From CBDCIS01 sp965217565 (GTDB lineage: Bacteria; Chloroflexota; Dehalococcoidia; Lucifugimonadales; CATOSD01), in NCBI GenBank assembly GCA_965217565.1, contig CBDCIS010000010.1, positions 310,001-374,000 of the forward strand: a stretch of 64,000 bases of DNA. Direction: 5' to 3'. This document shows, one piece after another, positions 26,307 to 35,785 of the stretch (positions within the stretch are counted from its first letter, which is position 1; each line of letters starts with the position of its first letter). The notes under the pieces are model-generated. The model was not told the DNA's origin. It worked only from the letters and a program-made list of their open reading frames with translations, and made no database searches. Made by a program: the position numbers and the translations under genes.

Positions 26307-26916
26307 GACACTGATAATCCCAAAATCCTATAAATCCTGATTCTGACAACGCCCTGCCTCGCCAACTCGTCCGACCACGCCGCCGGCAGTTGGCTCACTT
26401 AGGCCGCAAGGCGGCGCCTTCGTGCACGCAGTCCCAGCCTTCCCCCATCAATGAAGATGAGTATGGCGGAAAAGATATACATGATGGACGAGCAGGGCGC
26501 TTGGAACCCCTGGATGAATAGCCATTCGAGGTGGAGGAGCACCTGCAGGAGTTGATTGCGAATCACCCAGACCTGCTCGCCCTACTCCACTACCTTTAGT
26601 GACTATCTCAAAACTACTCTGGAGCATCAAAGTTTCGCATCTCAACGCACGTGGATTGCCGAGCGGCGAGCCATTGCGATGGGTTCCCGCCCCGTATCGG
26701 AGTACGGGGCAGGCCTTTCGCGGGAATGACGGTAGGGGTTCTTACGACGCATACGCATTTGGATGATTCATGGCGCAGTCAAGACGAAATGGTATAAGGA
26801 CTCGAAGACGGGGACGATCCGCTCGGCTGTGGGTCGGTTGGGCTTGGACTGGGGCCAATTCAGTATCACTTGAGTTACGACTCGCGGGATGAAGACAGGG
26901 CATCTTCGATCGCCCG
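26307..26916. other. Gene-poor region with gene debris and a REP-like repeat
   Basis: Holds AATCCTGATTCTGACAACG (26333-26351) and a short remnant reading FEVEEHLQELIANHPDLLA (about 26526-26580). It also holds the repeat at 26652-26731 and a possible 36-codon frame (26763-26873) without support. No intact gene is seen. Confidence 0.5.
26652..26731. repeat. REP-like repeat with a small insertion
   Basis: Same family as 7438-7492, but with about 25 extra bases (CCCGTATCGGAGTACGGGGC, itself a hairpin) inside the CCCGC...GCGGG stem. Confidence 0.7.
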
Positions 26917-28980
26917 CTACTCCGCAAGCTGCCGCGCCAGATCTGACGGCTCATTCACCGGCAGTTGGCAGACGTAGTTTCGGCAGACATAGGCTGTGGG
27001 ACGGTCGTTGACCTGGCCTCTGTCTTCGAGGAGCGGGATGCCCGTGGAGGCGTGGTCGCCGGCGGGTTTGCCCAGCAAGACGCGATTGGGGAGGTAGTGG
27101 CGGTACACCTCGGAGACGAGGGCCCGGGCGCCGGCGTTAGTGGGGTCGCCGACGATGGCAATCTCTTTTGGGGTTGAGAGGTAGAAGTCCAGGGCGCAAA
27201 GCCAGTGGCCCGCGCCCGTGGGAAACCTCGACATCAGCTCGCGCACCGAGCGCAGCGCCGTCACGGCCCTCCGCTGGTAGGCCGCCTCACCGGTGATGAC
27301 AGCGAGGCGCAGCAATACGTCAGCCGCCATGGAACTACCGCACGGAATCGCGTTATCGGAAGAGTCGCTTGGTCGCACTATCAGTTGTTCGTGGTCCGTT
27401 CCCGTGTCGTAGAACTGCCCCGACGCCTCGTCCCAGAACAGTTCGACCATGTCTTTGCTCAACTCGATCGCGTCTCGCAGCCAGCGTTGGTCGAACGTGA
27501 TTTCGTGGAGAGCGATCAGGCCGTCTATCAGGAACGAGTAGTCCTCGAGGTAGCCGTTCAACCTCGCCTGGCCCTCTCCCTGTTCCGGGCCGGCCTTGTA
27601 TGAGCGCAGCAGGCGTCCATCCACGCGGAGCGAACGCATGAGGAATTCGGCGTTTCTGGCGGCGACCTCGGCGTAGTCCGAGCGGCCCAACACGCCGGCG
27701 GCCTCGGCGAAGGCGCGCAGCATCAACCCGTTCCAGGCGGTCAGAATCTTGTCGTCGCGTTCGGGGTGGACGCGCCTGTTCCTCTCTTTCAGAAGCCTGG
27801 CCTTTGAGACGCCAAGCAGTTCGTCAAGCTCCGTTTCGGTCATGCCCTCTTGACGCGCTACGGCGGCGGGATGAGCGGCGAGGTGAAGGATGTTGCTTCC
27901 TTCGAAGTTGCCCTCGTCGGTCACTCCAAAGCAGCGAATGACCACTCTCGCGGCGTCTTGGCCCAGCGTTTCTACAATCTCTTGTGGCGACCACACGAAG
28001 AACTTGCCCTCGACGCCCTCGCTGTCGGCGTCCTGAGCGGAGTAGAAGCCACCCGATGGGCTGGTCATCTCCCGAACAACGTAGTCCAGCGTCTCCTCGA
28101 CGACGCGCCGGTAGAGGGGGCTTCCGGTTACCTGGTAGGCGTGGAGGTACAGCTTCGCCAGAAGGGCGTTGTCGTAGAGCATCTTCTCAAAGTGCGGCAC
28201 CAGCCAGAAGGCGTCGGTCGAGTAGCGGTGGAATCCGCCGCCAACCTGGTCGTATATGCCGCCGTGCGCCATGCTGTCCAGCGTGAGCTCGACGATTTCG
28301 AGGCTCTGGGAGTCCCCGGAGCGGAGGTGGTTTCTCAACAGGAACTCGTAGGTCATGGGCTGCGGAAACTTGGGCTGAACGCCCACGCCGCCGAAGCGGT
28401 CGTCGAACTGGCCGGCGACGCCGCGGTACGCCTGGTATATGACGTCCGTGGTGAGCGGGTCCAAGCTGCGCACGCTCTGGGTGATTTGCCTCATGCGCAG
28501 GACAAGCTGAGTGGTCGCCTTTATGACCTCGCCGCGTTTCTCTCGATACGCCGCGTCCATCGCCTGGAGAACGGTGGGGAATCCGGGCATTCCATGGCGG
28601 TCTTCGGGCGGAAAGTAGGTTCCGCCGTAGAAGGGTTTGCCGTCGGGCGTCAGGAACACGGTCATGGGCCAGCCGCCGTGGCCGCTGAGCGCCTGCACCG
28701 CCGTCATATAGATGGAGTCGATGTCTGGCCGCTCCTCGCGGTCCACCTTTATGGAGACGAAGTTCTCGTTCATCATCCTGGCAGTCTGGGGGTCTTCGAA
28801 TGACTCCCGCTCCATGACGTGGCACCAGTGGCAGGCCGAGTAACCCACGCTGAGCAGGATCGGCTTGTCCTCGGACCTGGCGCGGTCGAGGGCCTCCTGG
28901 CTCCAGGGATACCAATCGACGGGGTTGTTGGCGTGCTGGAGCAGGTAGGGGCTGGTCTCGTTGATCAGACGGTTTGGCAT
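26917..28980 (-). CDS. Thioredoxin-domain protein of the YyaL/DUF255 family
   Basis: 687 residues. The N-terminal 180 residues form a thioredoxin-like domain (DUF255) with SACHWCHVM (Cys50-Cys53), WPMTVFLTPDGKPFYGGTYFPP and the family opening NETSPYLLQHANNPVDWYPW. The remainder is an alpha/alpha barrel like N-acylglucosamine epimerases (GGIYDQVGGGFHRYSTD, WLVPHFEKMLYDNA, DDKILTAWNGLML). The family is very widespread (YyaL in Bacillus, SPATA20 in animals), and its molecular function is still unclear. It is the last gene of the secA-polX reverse-strand run, 41 bases after an unknown protein. Confidence 0.88.
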   Translation of the reverse strand: MPNRLINETSPYLLQHANNPVDWYPWSQEALDRARSEDKPILLSVGYSACHWCHVMERESFEDPQTARMMNENFVSIKVDREERPDIDSIYMTAVQALSGHGGWPMTVFLTPDGKPFYGGTYFPPEDRHGMPGFPTVLQAMDAAYREKRGEVIKATTQLVLRMRQITQSVRSLDPLTTDVIYQAYRGVAGQFDDRFGGVGVQPKFPQPMTYEFLLRNHLRSGDSQSLEIVELTLDSMAHGGIYDQVGGGFHRYSTDAFWLVPHFEKMLYDNALLAKLYLHAYQVTGSPLYRRVVEETLDYVVREMTSPSGGFYSAQDADSEGVEGKFFVWSPQEIVETLGQDAARVVIRCFGVTDEGNFEGSNILHLAAHPAAVARQEGMTETELDELLGVSKARLLKERNRRVHPERDDKILTAWNGLMLRAFAEAAGVLGRSDYAEVAARNAEFLMRSLRVDGRLLRSYKAGPEQGEGQARLNGYLEDYSFLIDGLIALHEITFDQRWLRDAIELSKDMVELFWDEASGQFYDTGTDHEQLIVRPSDSSDNAIPCGSSMAADVLLRLAVITGEAAYQRRAVTALRSVRELMSRFPTGAGHWLCALDFYLSTPKEIAIVGDPTNAGARALVSEVYRHYLPNRVLLGKPAGDHASTGIPLLEDRGQVNDRPTAYVCRNYVCQLPVNEPSDLARQLAE

Positions 28981-29021
28981 CGAGCGCCTACTTTCTGCGT
29001 GCGTTGTGGGGACTGAGAGAC

Positions 29022-29723
29022 CTAGCGGGCCGCCAGCGCGTGGGCCTCCAGCCTGGTGGCGTTCATCTGTTGCAGTTGTTCGAGTCCCTTACGGGTGTCG
29101 CTCGCGGTCCTCGCCTTGTCCGAGTTCTTCATCCGGTAGTTGAAGAGCCAATAGGTGAACTCCTTGGAGTGGGCGAAAGAGACCGAGGGTTCGTCGTCGT
29201 AGCCCTGCTGCTCGCGGAAGCGCTTGAGCAGGTTGCTCTCGGAGTCGCGGTAAATCCGCGCGAAGGCGTCCTTCGAGAGGTCGTCATAGTACTGGACGCC
29301 GTTGCTGAGGTGACGTTTGTGCACCTCTCGCTCCACCGCGTGCTGCAGGGCCTCCTCGACGGTGACCCCGTAGAAGAAGTTGAGATGCCCCCTGAACTTC
29401 TCCACGCCGAGGAGGTCCTTGAACCGGGTTTCGTCGAACGACGCGGGGAAACGGCCGGAGAACAGCAGCCCTTCCAACTCTTCGGCGGGGACGAGGTCGT
29501 CCAGTTCCAGGCAGAGACGCTGCGCCAGCAGCAGCCAGTCGAATGCCTCGCCCGCGATGAAGTACTTGTAGTGAAAGCTCCGGTGAGTCTCTTCGGGCGT
29601 GCTCCAAATGGCCATGGCCTTCAGGATGGCGGTCGGCCAGTCTTCTCCGCACTCCAGTGAGTGGCGAAGCTTAGCGATTATCTCTTCGCTGCTGATTGAT
29701 TCGATGGTCTGCTGCTCGCTCAA
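29022..29723 (-). CDS. Conserved hypothetical protein between polX and the YyaL-like gene
   Basis: 233 residues, start TTG 29723, ten bases after the polX stop, so very likely co-transcribed. No family recognised. It is soluble, helical and acidic. It contains an AEDWLLLAQRL-like helix (AFDWLLLAQRLCLELDDLVP), LLFSGRFPASFDETRFKDLLG, and a C-terminal YWLFNYRMKNSDKARTASD segment rich in aromatic and basic residues. There is no signal peptide, membrane segment or catalytic motif. Confidence 0.65.
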   Translation of the reverse strand: MSEQQTIESISSEEIIAKLRHSLECGEDWPTAILKAMAIWSTPEETHRSFHYKYFIAGEAFDWLLLAQRLCLELDDLVPAEELEGLLFSGRFPASFDETRFKDLLGVEKFRGHLNFFYGVTVEEALQHAVEREVHKRHLSNGVQYYDDLSKDAFARIYRDSESNLLKRFREQQGYDDEPSVSFAHSKEFTYWLFNYRMKNSDKARTASDTRKGLEQLQQMNATRLEAHALAAR

Positions 29724-29733
29724 GCGTCTATCC

Positions 29734-31488
29734 TTAGCTTAACTGCGCCCTGGCGCGTTCCGGCTTGGTGAGCGAAAGGTAGTCCAGGAATTCGTTGAGG
29801 GGCCTGGTGTTCAGGACGTGACCGGCCTCACACCAGCCGCGCCGGGCCACCGCGGCGCCGTATCTCAGGTTGTCCAGGGACTCCTCCGTGTGCGCGTCGC
29901 TGCTGATGACCAGGAGCGCGCCCAGCTCCCTTGCCCTGTGGACGTGAGCGTCCTTCAGGTCGAGACGCCCCGGGGAGGCGTTGATTTCCAGGGCCGTGCC
30001 GGTATCGGCGGCGGCTTTGAACAGCGCCTCGAAGTCCGCGTTGATGGGCTGACGCTGTCCCACGAGGCGCGTGGTCAGGTGACCTATCACGGAAACGTAT
30101 GGGTTGCGCATCGCCGTGATGATTCGCTCCGTCATCACGCCAGGTTCCTGGTTCATGGATGAGTGGACGGAGCCGACCACCCAGTCCAGTTCCTTCAGTA
30201 TGTCATCGGAGTAGTCGAGGCTGCCGTCGGCGCGAATGTCCATCTCGGTGCCGCACAGAATCCTGATGCCGCCGGTGTTCCGCTCGATCTCCCGCAGCTT
30301 CGCCACGTGGTCACGCAGCCGTGCCGGGCTGAGGCCGCTGGCGACGCCGCGCCCGACCGAGTGGTCCGTAATGGCGACGTACTGGTGACCGCGCTGCTTT
30401 GCCGCCGCTATCATCACCTCCATCGGGTCGCGTCCGTCGCTCCAGTCGGTGTGAACGTGGAGGTCGCCCTTGAGGTCGCTCCGCTGAACGAGGCTGGGTA
30501 TGGCGCGCTCACGGGCGGCGGCTATCTCCGACGCACCAACGCGAATCTCCGGAGGAATGTACTGGAGGCCGAGCCGCGCGTAGATGCTTTCCTCGTCAGC
30601 GAACTCCTCCACCACTCCGGTGGCGACATCGGTAATCCCGTACTCGTTCAGCGAGAGGCCCAGCCTGTTGGCGTGGTCTCTCAGCATGATGTTGTGTTGT
30701 AGGGAGCCGGAGAAGTACTGCATGAGCGAGCCATACTGGCCCTGTTCGACGACTCGGAGGTCCACCTGGATCCGCTCGTCCAGAACGACGGACGCCTTCG
30801 TGCCGCCATGACCCAGAACCTCGACCACCCCTGGAAGGCCCACGAAGGCGTTCAGAACACTCTGGGGGTCGGTCGCCGTGCAGACCAGGTCAACGTCGCC
30901 CACGGTCTCTTCGTAACGTCGCAGGCTGCCGGCGACGTCCAGCCGAAGGATGGCCGGGCATAGCTCACGCAGGGCGGCGATGACGCGCTCGGCTGCCGGC
31001 ATCGCTTTGGCTATGGGTGTGCGCTCGCCCTTGGTGCGCGCGAACTGGATATGCCGGAGTATGTTGTCCGCCGTCTTCTTGCCCAGCCGGGGCAGCGCGG
31101 CCAGCCTTCCGTCCGTGGCGGCGTCTTCCAGTTCTGGGACCGAGGTTACGCCAAGCTCCTTCCACACCCGCGCCGTTGTCTTGGGACCGAGGCCGGGAAC
31201 TTGCATCAGGTCGATCATGCCGTCGGGAAACTCTTTCCTGAGACGCTCGTAGTATCGCAGCTTGCCGGAGTCCAGCAGTTCCACGATCTTGTCCGAGATG
31301 GCCTTGCCGATTCCCGGAATCTCTCGCAGGTCCTGCTCCTCGCGCACCATCCTGTCGAGCTCTGAGGGAAGGCGCTCTATGGTTCGGGCGGCGCGCTGGT
31401 AGGCGCGAATGGTGAACACCTTCTCGCCCTTGATTTCGAGGAGGCCGGCGATGTTCTCGAATACTTCGGCAATCTGCGAGTTGTTCAT
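29734..31488 (-). CDS. polX: DNA polymerase/3'-5' exonuclease PolX
   Basis: 584 residues from ATG 31488, which overlaps the secA stop in ATGA. The order is a helix-hairpin-helix 8-kDa-like domain (IKGEKVFTIRAYQRAARTIERL, REIPGIGKAISDKIVELL, VPGLGPKT), then a nucleotidyltransferase core with the paired Asp motif VGDVDLV. A C-terminal PHP domain follows, with DLHVHTDWSDGRDP, AITDHS and IDVSSDAHTE-like ends (LVISSDAHTEESL). Bacterial PolX fills gaps in base-excision repair, and the PHP domain gives Mn-dependent exonuclease activity. Translational coupling to secA is a matter of layout; no functional link is implied. Confidence 0.93.
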   Translation of the reverse strand: MNNSQIAEVFENIAGLLEIKGEKVFTIRAYQRAARTIERLPSELDRMVREEQDLREIPGIGKAISDKIVELLDSGKLRYYERLRKEFPDGMIDLMQVPGLGPKTTARVWKELGVTSVPELEDAATDGRLAALPRLGKKTADNILRHIQFARTKGERTPIAKAMPAAERVIAALRELCPAILRLDVAGSLRRYEETVGDVDLVCTATDPQSVLNAFVGLPGVVEVLGHGGTKASVVLDERIQVDLRVVEQGQYGSLMQYFSGSLQHNIMLRDHANRLGLSLNEYGITDVATGVVEEFADEESIYARLGLQYIPPEIRVGASEIAAARERAIPSLVQRSDLKGDLHVHTDWSDGRDPMEVMIAAAKQRGHQYVAITDHSVGRGVASGLSPARLRDHVAKLREIERNTGGIRILCGTEMDIRADGSLDYSDDILKELDWVVGSVHSSMNQEPGVMTERIITAMRNPYVSVIGHLTTRLVGQRQPINADFEALFKAAADTGTALEINASPGRLDLKDAHVHRARELGALLVISSDAHTEESLDNLRYGAAVARRGWCEAGHVLNTRPLNEFLDYLSLTKPERARAQLS

Positions 31489-34136
31489 GCGGCCCTTCCG
31501 CAGCAACGCTTGTACTTCTTGCCGCTGCCACAGGGACACTGGGCGTTGCGGCCAACCTTGCGCGCGCCGTTCGTCGCGGCCTCGCGGCTCCGGGCTCCGG
31601 CAACGCGGGACATGACGCTCGCGCCGCCCGAGGCCCCCTTCGGTCTTGCGCCGCGGGCGCTCGCTCCGGCAGCGGCCACGCCGAGGTGATAGATGTTGTG
31701 GACGATGTCGTTCTGGATGCGGGACTGGAGATCGAGGAATTTCTCGTGGCCCTCTTTCTTGTACATCACGAGGGGATCGCGCTGTCCGTAGGCGTAGAGG
31801 CCTATACCCTGCCGGAGGTTCTCCATGGCGGTGAGATGCTGCACCCAGTTGGCGTCGATGGCGCGCAGCATCACCTGCTGCTCGACCTTTCGCATGAGCT
31901 CCGGAGTCAGACCCTTCTCGATCTTTTCGTACAACGCCCTCGAGTCGCCGAGCAGCCGTTCCTCTATCTCATCCATGGACATTTCGGCCACCGTGTCCGG
32001 CCGCAGCAAATCCGGCGTCGGGGGCAATATGCCGCTTATTTCGAGAAGCATGCCTTCGACGTCCCAGTTTTCGGGAATCCTGCCCGACAGGTGGGAGGAC
32101 AGGATTTCCAGAATCTCCGTCTCCACCATGTCTTGAACGTTGGTTTTCAGGTCAGCGCCGCTGAGTACCTTTTCGCGCTCGGTGTAGATGACGTCGCGGT
32201 GAGTGTTGATAACGTCGTCGTAGTCAACGAGGTGTTTGCGCATGTCGAAGTGGTAGGCTTCGACCTTTATCTGGGCGCTTTCGATGGACTTGCTTATCAT
32301 CTTGTTTTCGATGGGAACGTCGTCTTCGAGGCCCGCCCACTCCATGAAGCCGCTGATGCGGTCGCCGCCGAAACGGCGCATCAGTTCATCGTCGAGGGCG
32401 ACGAAGAACTTGGTGCTCCCGACATCGCCCTGGCGTCCGGCGCGACCCCGAAGCTGGTTGTCGATGCGCCTCGCCTCGTGACGCTCCGTGCCGATGATGT
32501 GAAGGCCGCCCTGCCGCATCACGCTGTCGTGCGAATCTTCCCATTTCTCCGGCGCGATGCCCAGGCTGTCCGGGTTGCCGCCCAGGATAATATCGGTGCC
32601 GCGTCCTGCCATGTTCGTCGCCACCGTGACCGCGCCGGGCTGGCCCGCTTGGGCTACGATTGCGGCCTCTCGTTCGTGCTGCTTGGCGTTCAGCACCTCG
32701 TGGGGGACGCCGCTGCGCTTGAGCATCTCGCTGAGCATCTCGGACTTGTCGATGTCGGTTGTGCCCACAAGGATGGGCTTGCCCTCCTTGTGGAGGGTCT
32801 CTATTTCTTCGACGACCGCCCTGTACTTGGCCTCCTGATTTTTGTATATCAGGTCTGAGCGGTCGTCTCTGATCATGGGCATGTTGGTGGGGATTTCGAC
32901 GACCTCCAGCTTGTAAATCTTCCAGAACTCTTCGGCTTCGGTGGCCGCCGTTCCCGTCATGCCGGAGAGTTTTTCGTATAGGCGGAAGTAGTTTTGCAGG
33001 GTGATGGTTGCGTAGGTGATGGTCTCCCGCCTCACCTGGACATGCTCCTTGGCCTCGAGCGCCTGGTGCAGGCCATCGGAGAATCGGCGGCCTGTCATAA
33101 GGCGGCCAGTGAACTCATCTACTATTACCACTTCACCGTTGGAGACCACGTAGTCCCTGTCCCGTTGGAAGATGTTCTGGGCTTTGAGAGCGGTCTCGAC
33201 GTGGTGCACTATGCGGAAACTGGCGTTGTTGTCTTCGTACAGGTCTTTGATGCCAAGCAGCTTCTCCAGCTTGTTTATCCCATCGGTGGTCAGGGAAACG
33301 GAGCGGTGCTTCTCGTCTATGGTGTAGTCTCGCTCTTGCGTCAGATTGGGCACTACGCGGGCGAAACGAGCGTACTCCTTGGGAGACTGTTCGGCTGGGC
33401 CGCTGATGATGAGAGGCGTCCTGGCCTCGTCGATGAGGATGTTGTCCACCTCGTCCACAATGGCGTAGCTGCGCTGACGCTGCGCTCTCTGGGAGTGGTC
33501 AACGACCATGTTGTCCCTGAGATAGTCGAAGCCGAAGTCGTTGTTTGTGCCGTAGGTGATGTCGACGGAGTAAGCCTCCTTGCGGTTGGCGGGCCGCAGT
33601 CGATCCATGCCGGGCGCGTTCGGCTCGGTGACGGAGGAGTCGTAGATGTAGGACCCCTCGTGCTGGAGGACGCCGACGGAGACACCGAGCAGGTCATAGA
33701 CCTGTCCCATCCATTGGGCGTCGCGCCGGGCGAGGTAGTCGTTGACGGTTATTACGTGGACACCGTTTCCGGTGAGCGAATTGAGATACGCCGGCAGAGT
33801 GGCGACCAGGGTCTTGCCCTCTCCCGTCTTCATCTCCGCTATCTTGCCCTCGTGGAGCACGAACCCGCCGATAAGCTGCACGTCGAAATGGCGCTGGGAC
33901 AGGGCGCGCTTGGCGGCCTCCCGAACGACCGCGAAGGCCTCGTGGAGCATGTCGTCTAGAGTCTCACCCATTTGCAGACGCAGGCGGAACTCGTTGGTCT
34001 TGGCGCTTAACTGCCGGTCGGAAAACGCCTCTAACTCCGGCTCGAACGAGTTGACCCTATCGACAAGCTGGCTTCTTATCTTGTCGATGACTTTCTCATT
34101 GGAGCCGCCGATAAGCTTTGTCAGTCCCTTTAGCAT
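31485..34136 (-). CDS. secA: Preprotein translocase ATPase SecA
   Basis: 883 residues from ATG 34136 (MLKGLTKLIGG). This is the motor that pushes unfolded preproteins through SecYEG, using ATP at the cytoplasmic membrane face. Visible are the Walker A MKTGEGKT, the DEAD-like VDEVDNILIDEA, the preprotein cross-linking domain, and motor domain 2 with TNMAGRGTDIILGG and GTERHEARRIDNQLRGRAGRQGD. The C-terminus has a zinc-binding SEC-C motif (CPCGSGKKYKRCCG), normally used to bind SecB or ribosomes. Length is typical. It is followed at once by polX. Confidence 0.97.
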   Translation of the reverse strand: MLKGLTKLIGGSNEKVIDKIRSQLVDRVNSFEPELEAFSDRQLSAKTNEFRLRLQMGETLDDMLHEAFAVVREAAKRALSQRHFDVQLIGGFVLHEGKIAEMKTGEGKTLVATLPAYLNSLTGNGVHVITVNDYLARRDAQWMGQVYDLLGVSVGVLQHEGSYIYDSSVTEPNAPGMDRLRPANRKEAYSVDITYGTNNDFGFDYLRDNMVVDHSQRAQRQRSYAIVDEVDNILIDEARTPLIISGPAEQSPKEYARFARVVPNLTQERDYTIDEKHRSVSLTTDGINKLEKLLGIKDLYEDNNASFRIVHHVETALKAQNIFQRDRDYVVSNGEVVIVDEFTGRLMTGRRFSDGLHQALEAKEHVQVRRETITYATITLQNYFRLYEKLSGMTGTAATEAEEFWKIYKLEVVEIPTNMPMIRDDRSDLIYKNQEAKYRAVVEEIETLHKEGKPILVGTTDIDKSEMLSEMLKRSGVPHEVLNAKQHEREAAIVAQAGQPGAVTVATNMAGRGTDIILGGNPDSLGIAPEKWEDSHDSVMRQGGLHIIGTERHEARRIDNQLRGRAGRQGDVGSTKFFVALDDELMRRFGGDRISGFMEWAGLEDDVPIENKMISKSIESAQIKVEAYHFDMRKHLVDYDDVINTHRDVIYTEREKVLSGADLKTNVQDMVETEILEILSSHLSGRIPENWDVEGMLLEISGILPPTPDLLRPDTVAEMSMDEIEERLLGDSRALYEKIEKGLTPELMRKVEQQVMLRAIDANWVQHLTAMENLRQGIGLYAYGQRDPLVMYKKEGHEKFLDLQSRIQNDIVHNIYHLGVAAAGASARGARPKGASGGASVMSRVAGARSREAATNGARKVGRNAQCPCGSGKKYKRCCGRAA

Positions 34137-34183
34137 TGGGGTTGCTTCCTTTTCGCCCCCGTCCTTCCCTCTCGCAGGAGTGG

Positions 34184-34360
34184 CTAGTTCTGAACGATTA
34201 TCGTTACCAACGCGCCAACTACCGCAATGAGAGTCAGAAAGCTGAGGGCGAGCTGAGCGTTCATTTTGTTCTCTACGCTGGTGAATCGGGCGCGAGTCTC
34301 CTCGATGAAGGCGTCCAGCTTGGCTTCGAGTCCCGCCAATCTCTCGATTTCTGTGGTCAT
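34184..34360 (-). CDS. Tiny membrane protein with coiled coil, copy 2
   Basis: 58 residues, ATG 34360 to TAG 34184. The product is a short amphipathic coiled coil (IERLAGLEAKLDAFIEETRA, then VENKMNAQ) followed by one C-terminal membrane helix (LALSFLTLIAVVGALVTIIV). It is a near duplicate of the frame at 34445-34642, missing seven residues. It ends 48 bases before the secA ATG. It resembles phage or stress-related tail-anchored proteins, but the function is unknown. Confidence 0.6.
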   Translation of the reverse strand: MTTEIERLAGLEAKLDAFIEETRARFTSVENKMNAQLALSFLTLIAVVGALVTIIVQN

Positions 34361-34444
34361 GCCAGCTTCTGTACCGTGTTCCTTCTGTCGCGCATCCGTA
34401 CATAGCGCTTTGGCTCGTTGCTTGCGTTACCGGCGCAAGAAGGG

Positions 34445-34642
34445 CTAGTTCTGAACGATTATCGTTACCAACGCGCCAACTACCGCAATGAGAGTCAGAA
34501 AGCTGAGGGCAAGCTGAGCGTTCATTCTGTTCTCTACGCTGGTTATCCTGTTGTCTAGGCTGGTGAATCGGGCGCGAGTTTCCTCGATGAAGGCGTCCAG
34601 CTTGGCTTCGAGCGTCGCCAATCTCTCGGTTTCTGTGGTCAT
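34445..34642 (-). CDS. Tiny membrane protein with coiled coil, copy 1
   Basis: 65 residues from ATG 34642 (MTTETERLATLEAKLDAF) with weak ribosome-binding site GAGG. It has a heptad-rich N-terminal half (FTSLDNRITSVENRMNAQ) and one C-terminal membrane helix identical to that of the copy at 34184-34360. The duplicated DNA also includes bases on both sides of the frames, so this is a direct tandem duplication. An in-frame ATG at 34687 is less likely as the start because the duplication begins at the inner one. Confidence 0.6.
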   Translation of the reverse strand: MTTETERLATLEAKLDAFIEETRARFTSLDNRITSVENRMNAQLALSFLTLIAVVGALVTIIVQN

Positions 34643-34741
34643 GCCAGCCTCTGTATTGCGCACTTTTTGCGTGTTAAACGCCACCAATTGGCGGTATTGC
34701 CGCCGCCAGCACTCCGGTGGAGCGGCAGCCGTAGAACGGGG

Positions 34742-35692
34742 TCACATCTCGAACATCGCGCCTACGGATAGGCCGCTGTGTATTCGGTGGATCGCCTCAC
34801 CTAATAGTGGGGCAACCGACATTATCTTTATTTTGCCGTTTCGCTTTACTTTGGGAATGGGCAGAGTGTCCGTAATGAACACCTCTTGAAGGTCGGTCGT
34901 CGAAAGTATCTCGGGCGCGTCGCCGCAGAGCACGCCGTGCGTGACGGCGCAATAGACCTCCGTCGCGCCATGTTCCTTCAGCGTCCTGACGGTTGAGTCG
35001 ATTGTGCCCCCGGTGCTTATCTCGTCATCGACTATGAGGGCGGTTTTGCCCTGCACATCGCCTATGATAATCGACTCCTTCACCCTGTCGGCGTTGATCA
35101 GGCGCTGCTTTTCGGCGATGGCAATGGGCGCGTCGAGGATGTTGGCCGTGTCGCGCGCGCGCTTGGCGCCGCCGGTGTCGGTGGCGGCGACCACGATGTT
35201 GGCGAATTGGCGCTCGTTGAACGGGCGCGCCAGGATTGGAATGGCGGTCAGTTCGTCCACCGGGATGTTGAAGAAGCCCTGGATCTGGCCGGCGTGGAAA
35301 TCGACGGTGAGCAGGCGGTCTGTGCCGGCGACCTCGAAGAGATTGGCAATCAGGCGCGCGGTAATCGGCACGCGAGGTTGGTCTTTCTTGTCGCTGCGGC
35401 CGTAGGCGTAGTATGGGACTACGGCCGTGATGCGGCCCGCCGACGCGCGCTTGGCGGCGTCGATCATGATGAGAAGCTCCATGATGTTCTCATTGACCGG
35501 GGCCGAAATTGGTTGCACCAGGAATACGTCGCGCTCCCTGATGTTCTCCTGGAACCTTACGAAGGTGTTGTCGTTCTTGAACTTGAACACCTCGCAGTCG
35601 CCCAGCCCGATGCCGAGGTACGCGCAAATGGCCGTTGCCAGGGCGGGGTGAGCGTTCCCAGTGAAAACCTTGAGATCGTCGAACGCGGGCAT
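34742..35692 (-). CDS. prs: Ribose-phosphate pyrophosphokinase
   Basis: 316 residues. ATG 35692 (MPAFDDLKVFTG) is preferred to ATG 35713 because AGGAAG lies correctly before it. It makes PRPP from ribose 5-phosphate and ATP for nucleotide, histidine and tryptophan synthesis in the cytoplasm. Signatures are the ATP-loop region FVRFQENIRERDVFLVQP, PYYAYGRSDKKDQPR, DFHAGQIQGFFNIPVDEL and the PRPP loop VDDEISTGGTI. An extended -10 promoter (35748-35740) lies about 50 bases upstream. Confidence 0.96.
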   Translation of the reverse strand: MPAFDDLKVFTGNAHPALATAICAYLGIGLGDCEVFKFKNDNTFVRFQENIRERDVFLVQPISAPVNENIMELLIMIDAAKRASAGRITAVVPYYAYGRSDKKDQPRVPITARLIANLFEVAGTDRLLTVDFHAGQIQGFFNIPVDELTAIPILARPFNERQFANIVVAATDTGGAKRARDTANILDAPIAIAEKQRLINADRVKESIIIGDVQGKTALIVDDEISTGGTIDSTVRTLKEHGATEVYCAVTHGVLCGDAPEILSTTDLQEVFITDTLPIPKVKRNGKIKIMSVAPLLGEAIHRIHSGLSVGAMFEM

Positions 35693-35739
35693 GTCACTTC
35701 CTACCGATTTCAAGTCAGCGTTCTCAATGCCACATTGGC

Positions 35740-35748
35740 ATTATAGCA
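35740..35748 (-). promoter_or_regulatory. Extended -10 promoter TGCTATAAT of prs
   Basis: TGTGCTATAAT on the minus strand ends at 35740, 48 bases before the prs ATG. It shares the nonamer with the promoters at 2130 and 17205. Confidence 0.55.
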
Positions 35749-35785
35749 CACCGTTGTGTGGGCGATTTTGCGGCGGGGCGCATTG

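Noticed and set aside
21462..26351. AATCCTGATTCTGACAACG at 21462-21480 and 26333-26351 as attachment sites of an integrated element
   Set aside because: The motif also occurs reversed at 7429-7442 and forms an inverted repeat beside the first copy, so it is a dispersed motif rather than a site-specific junction.
26763..26873. A 36-codon frame upstream of the thioredoxin-domain gene stop
   Set aside because: No ribosome-binding site and no known relatives; too short to support alone.
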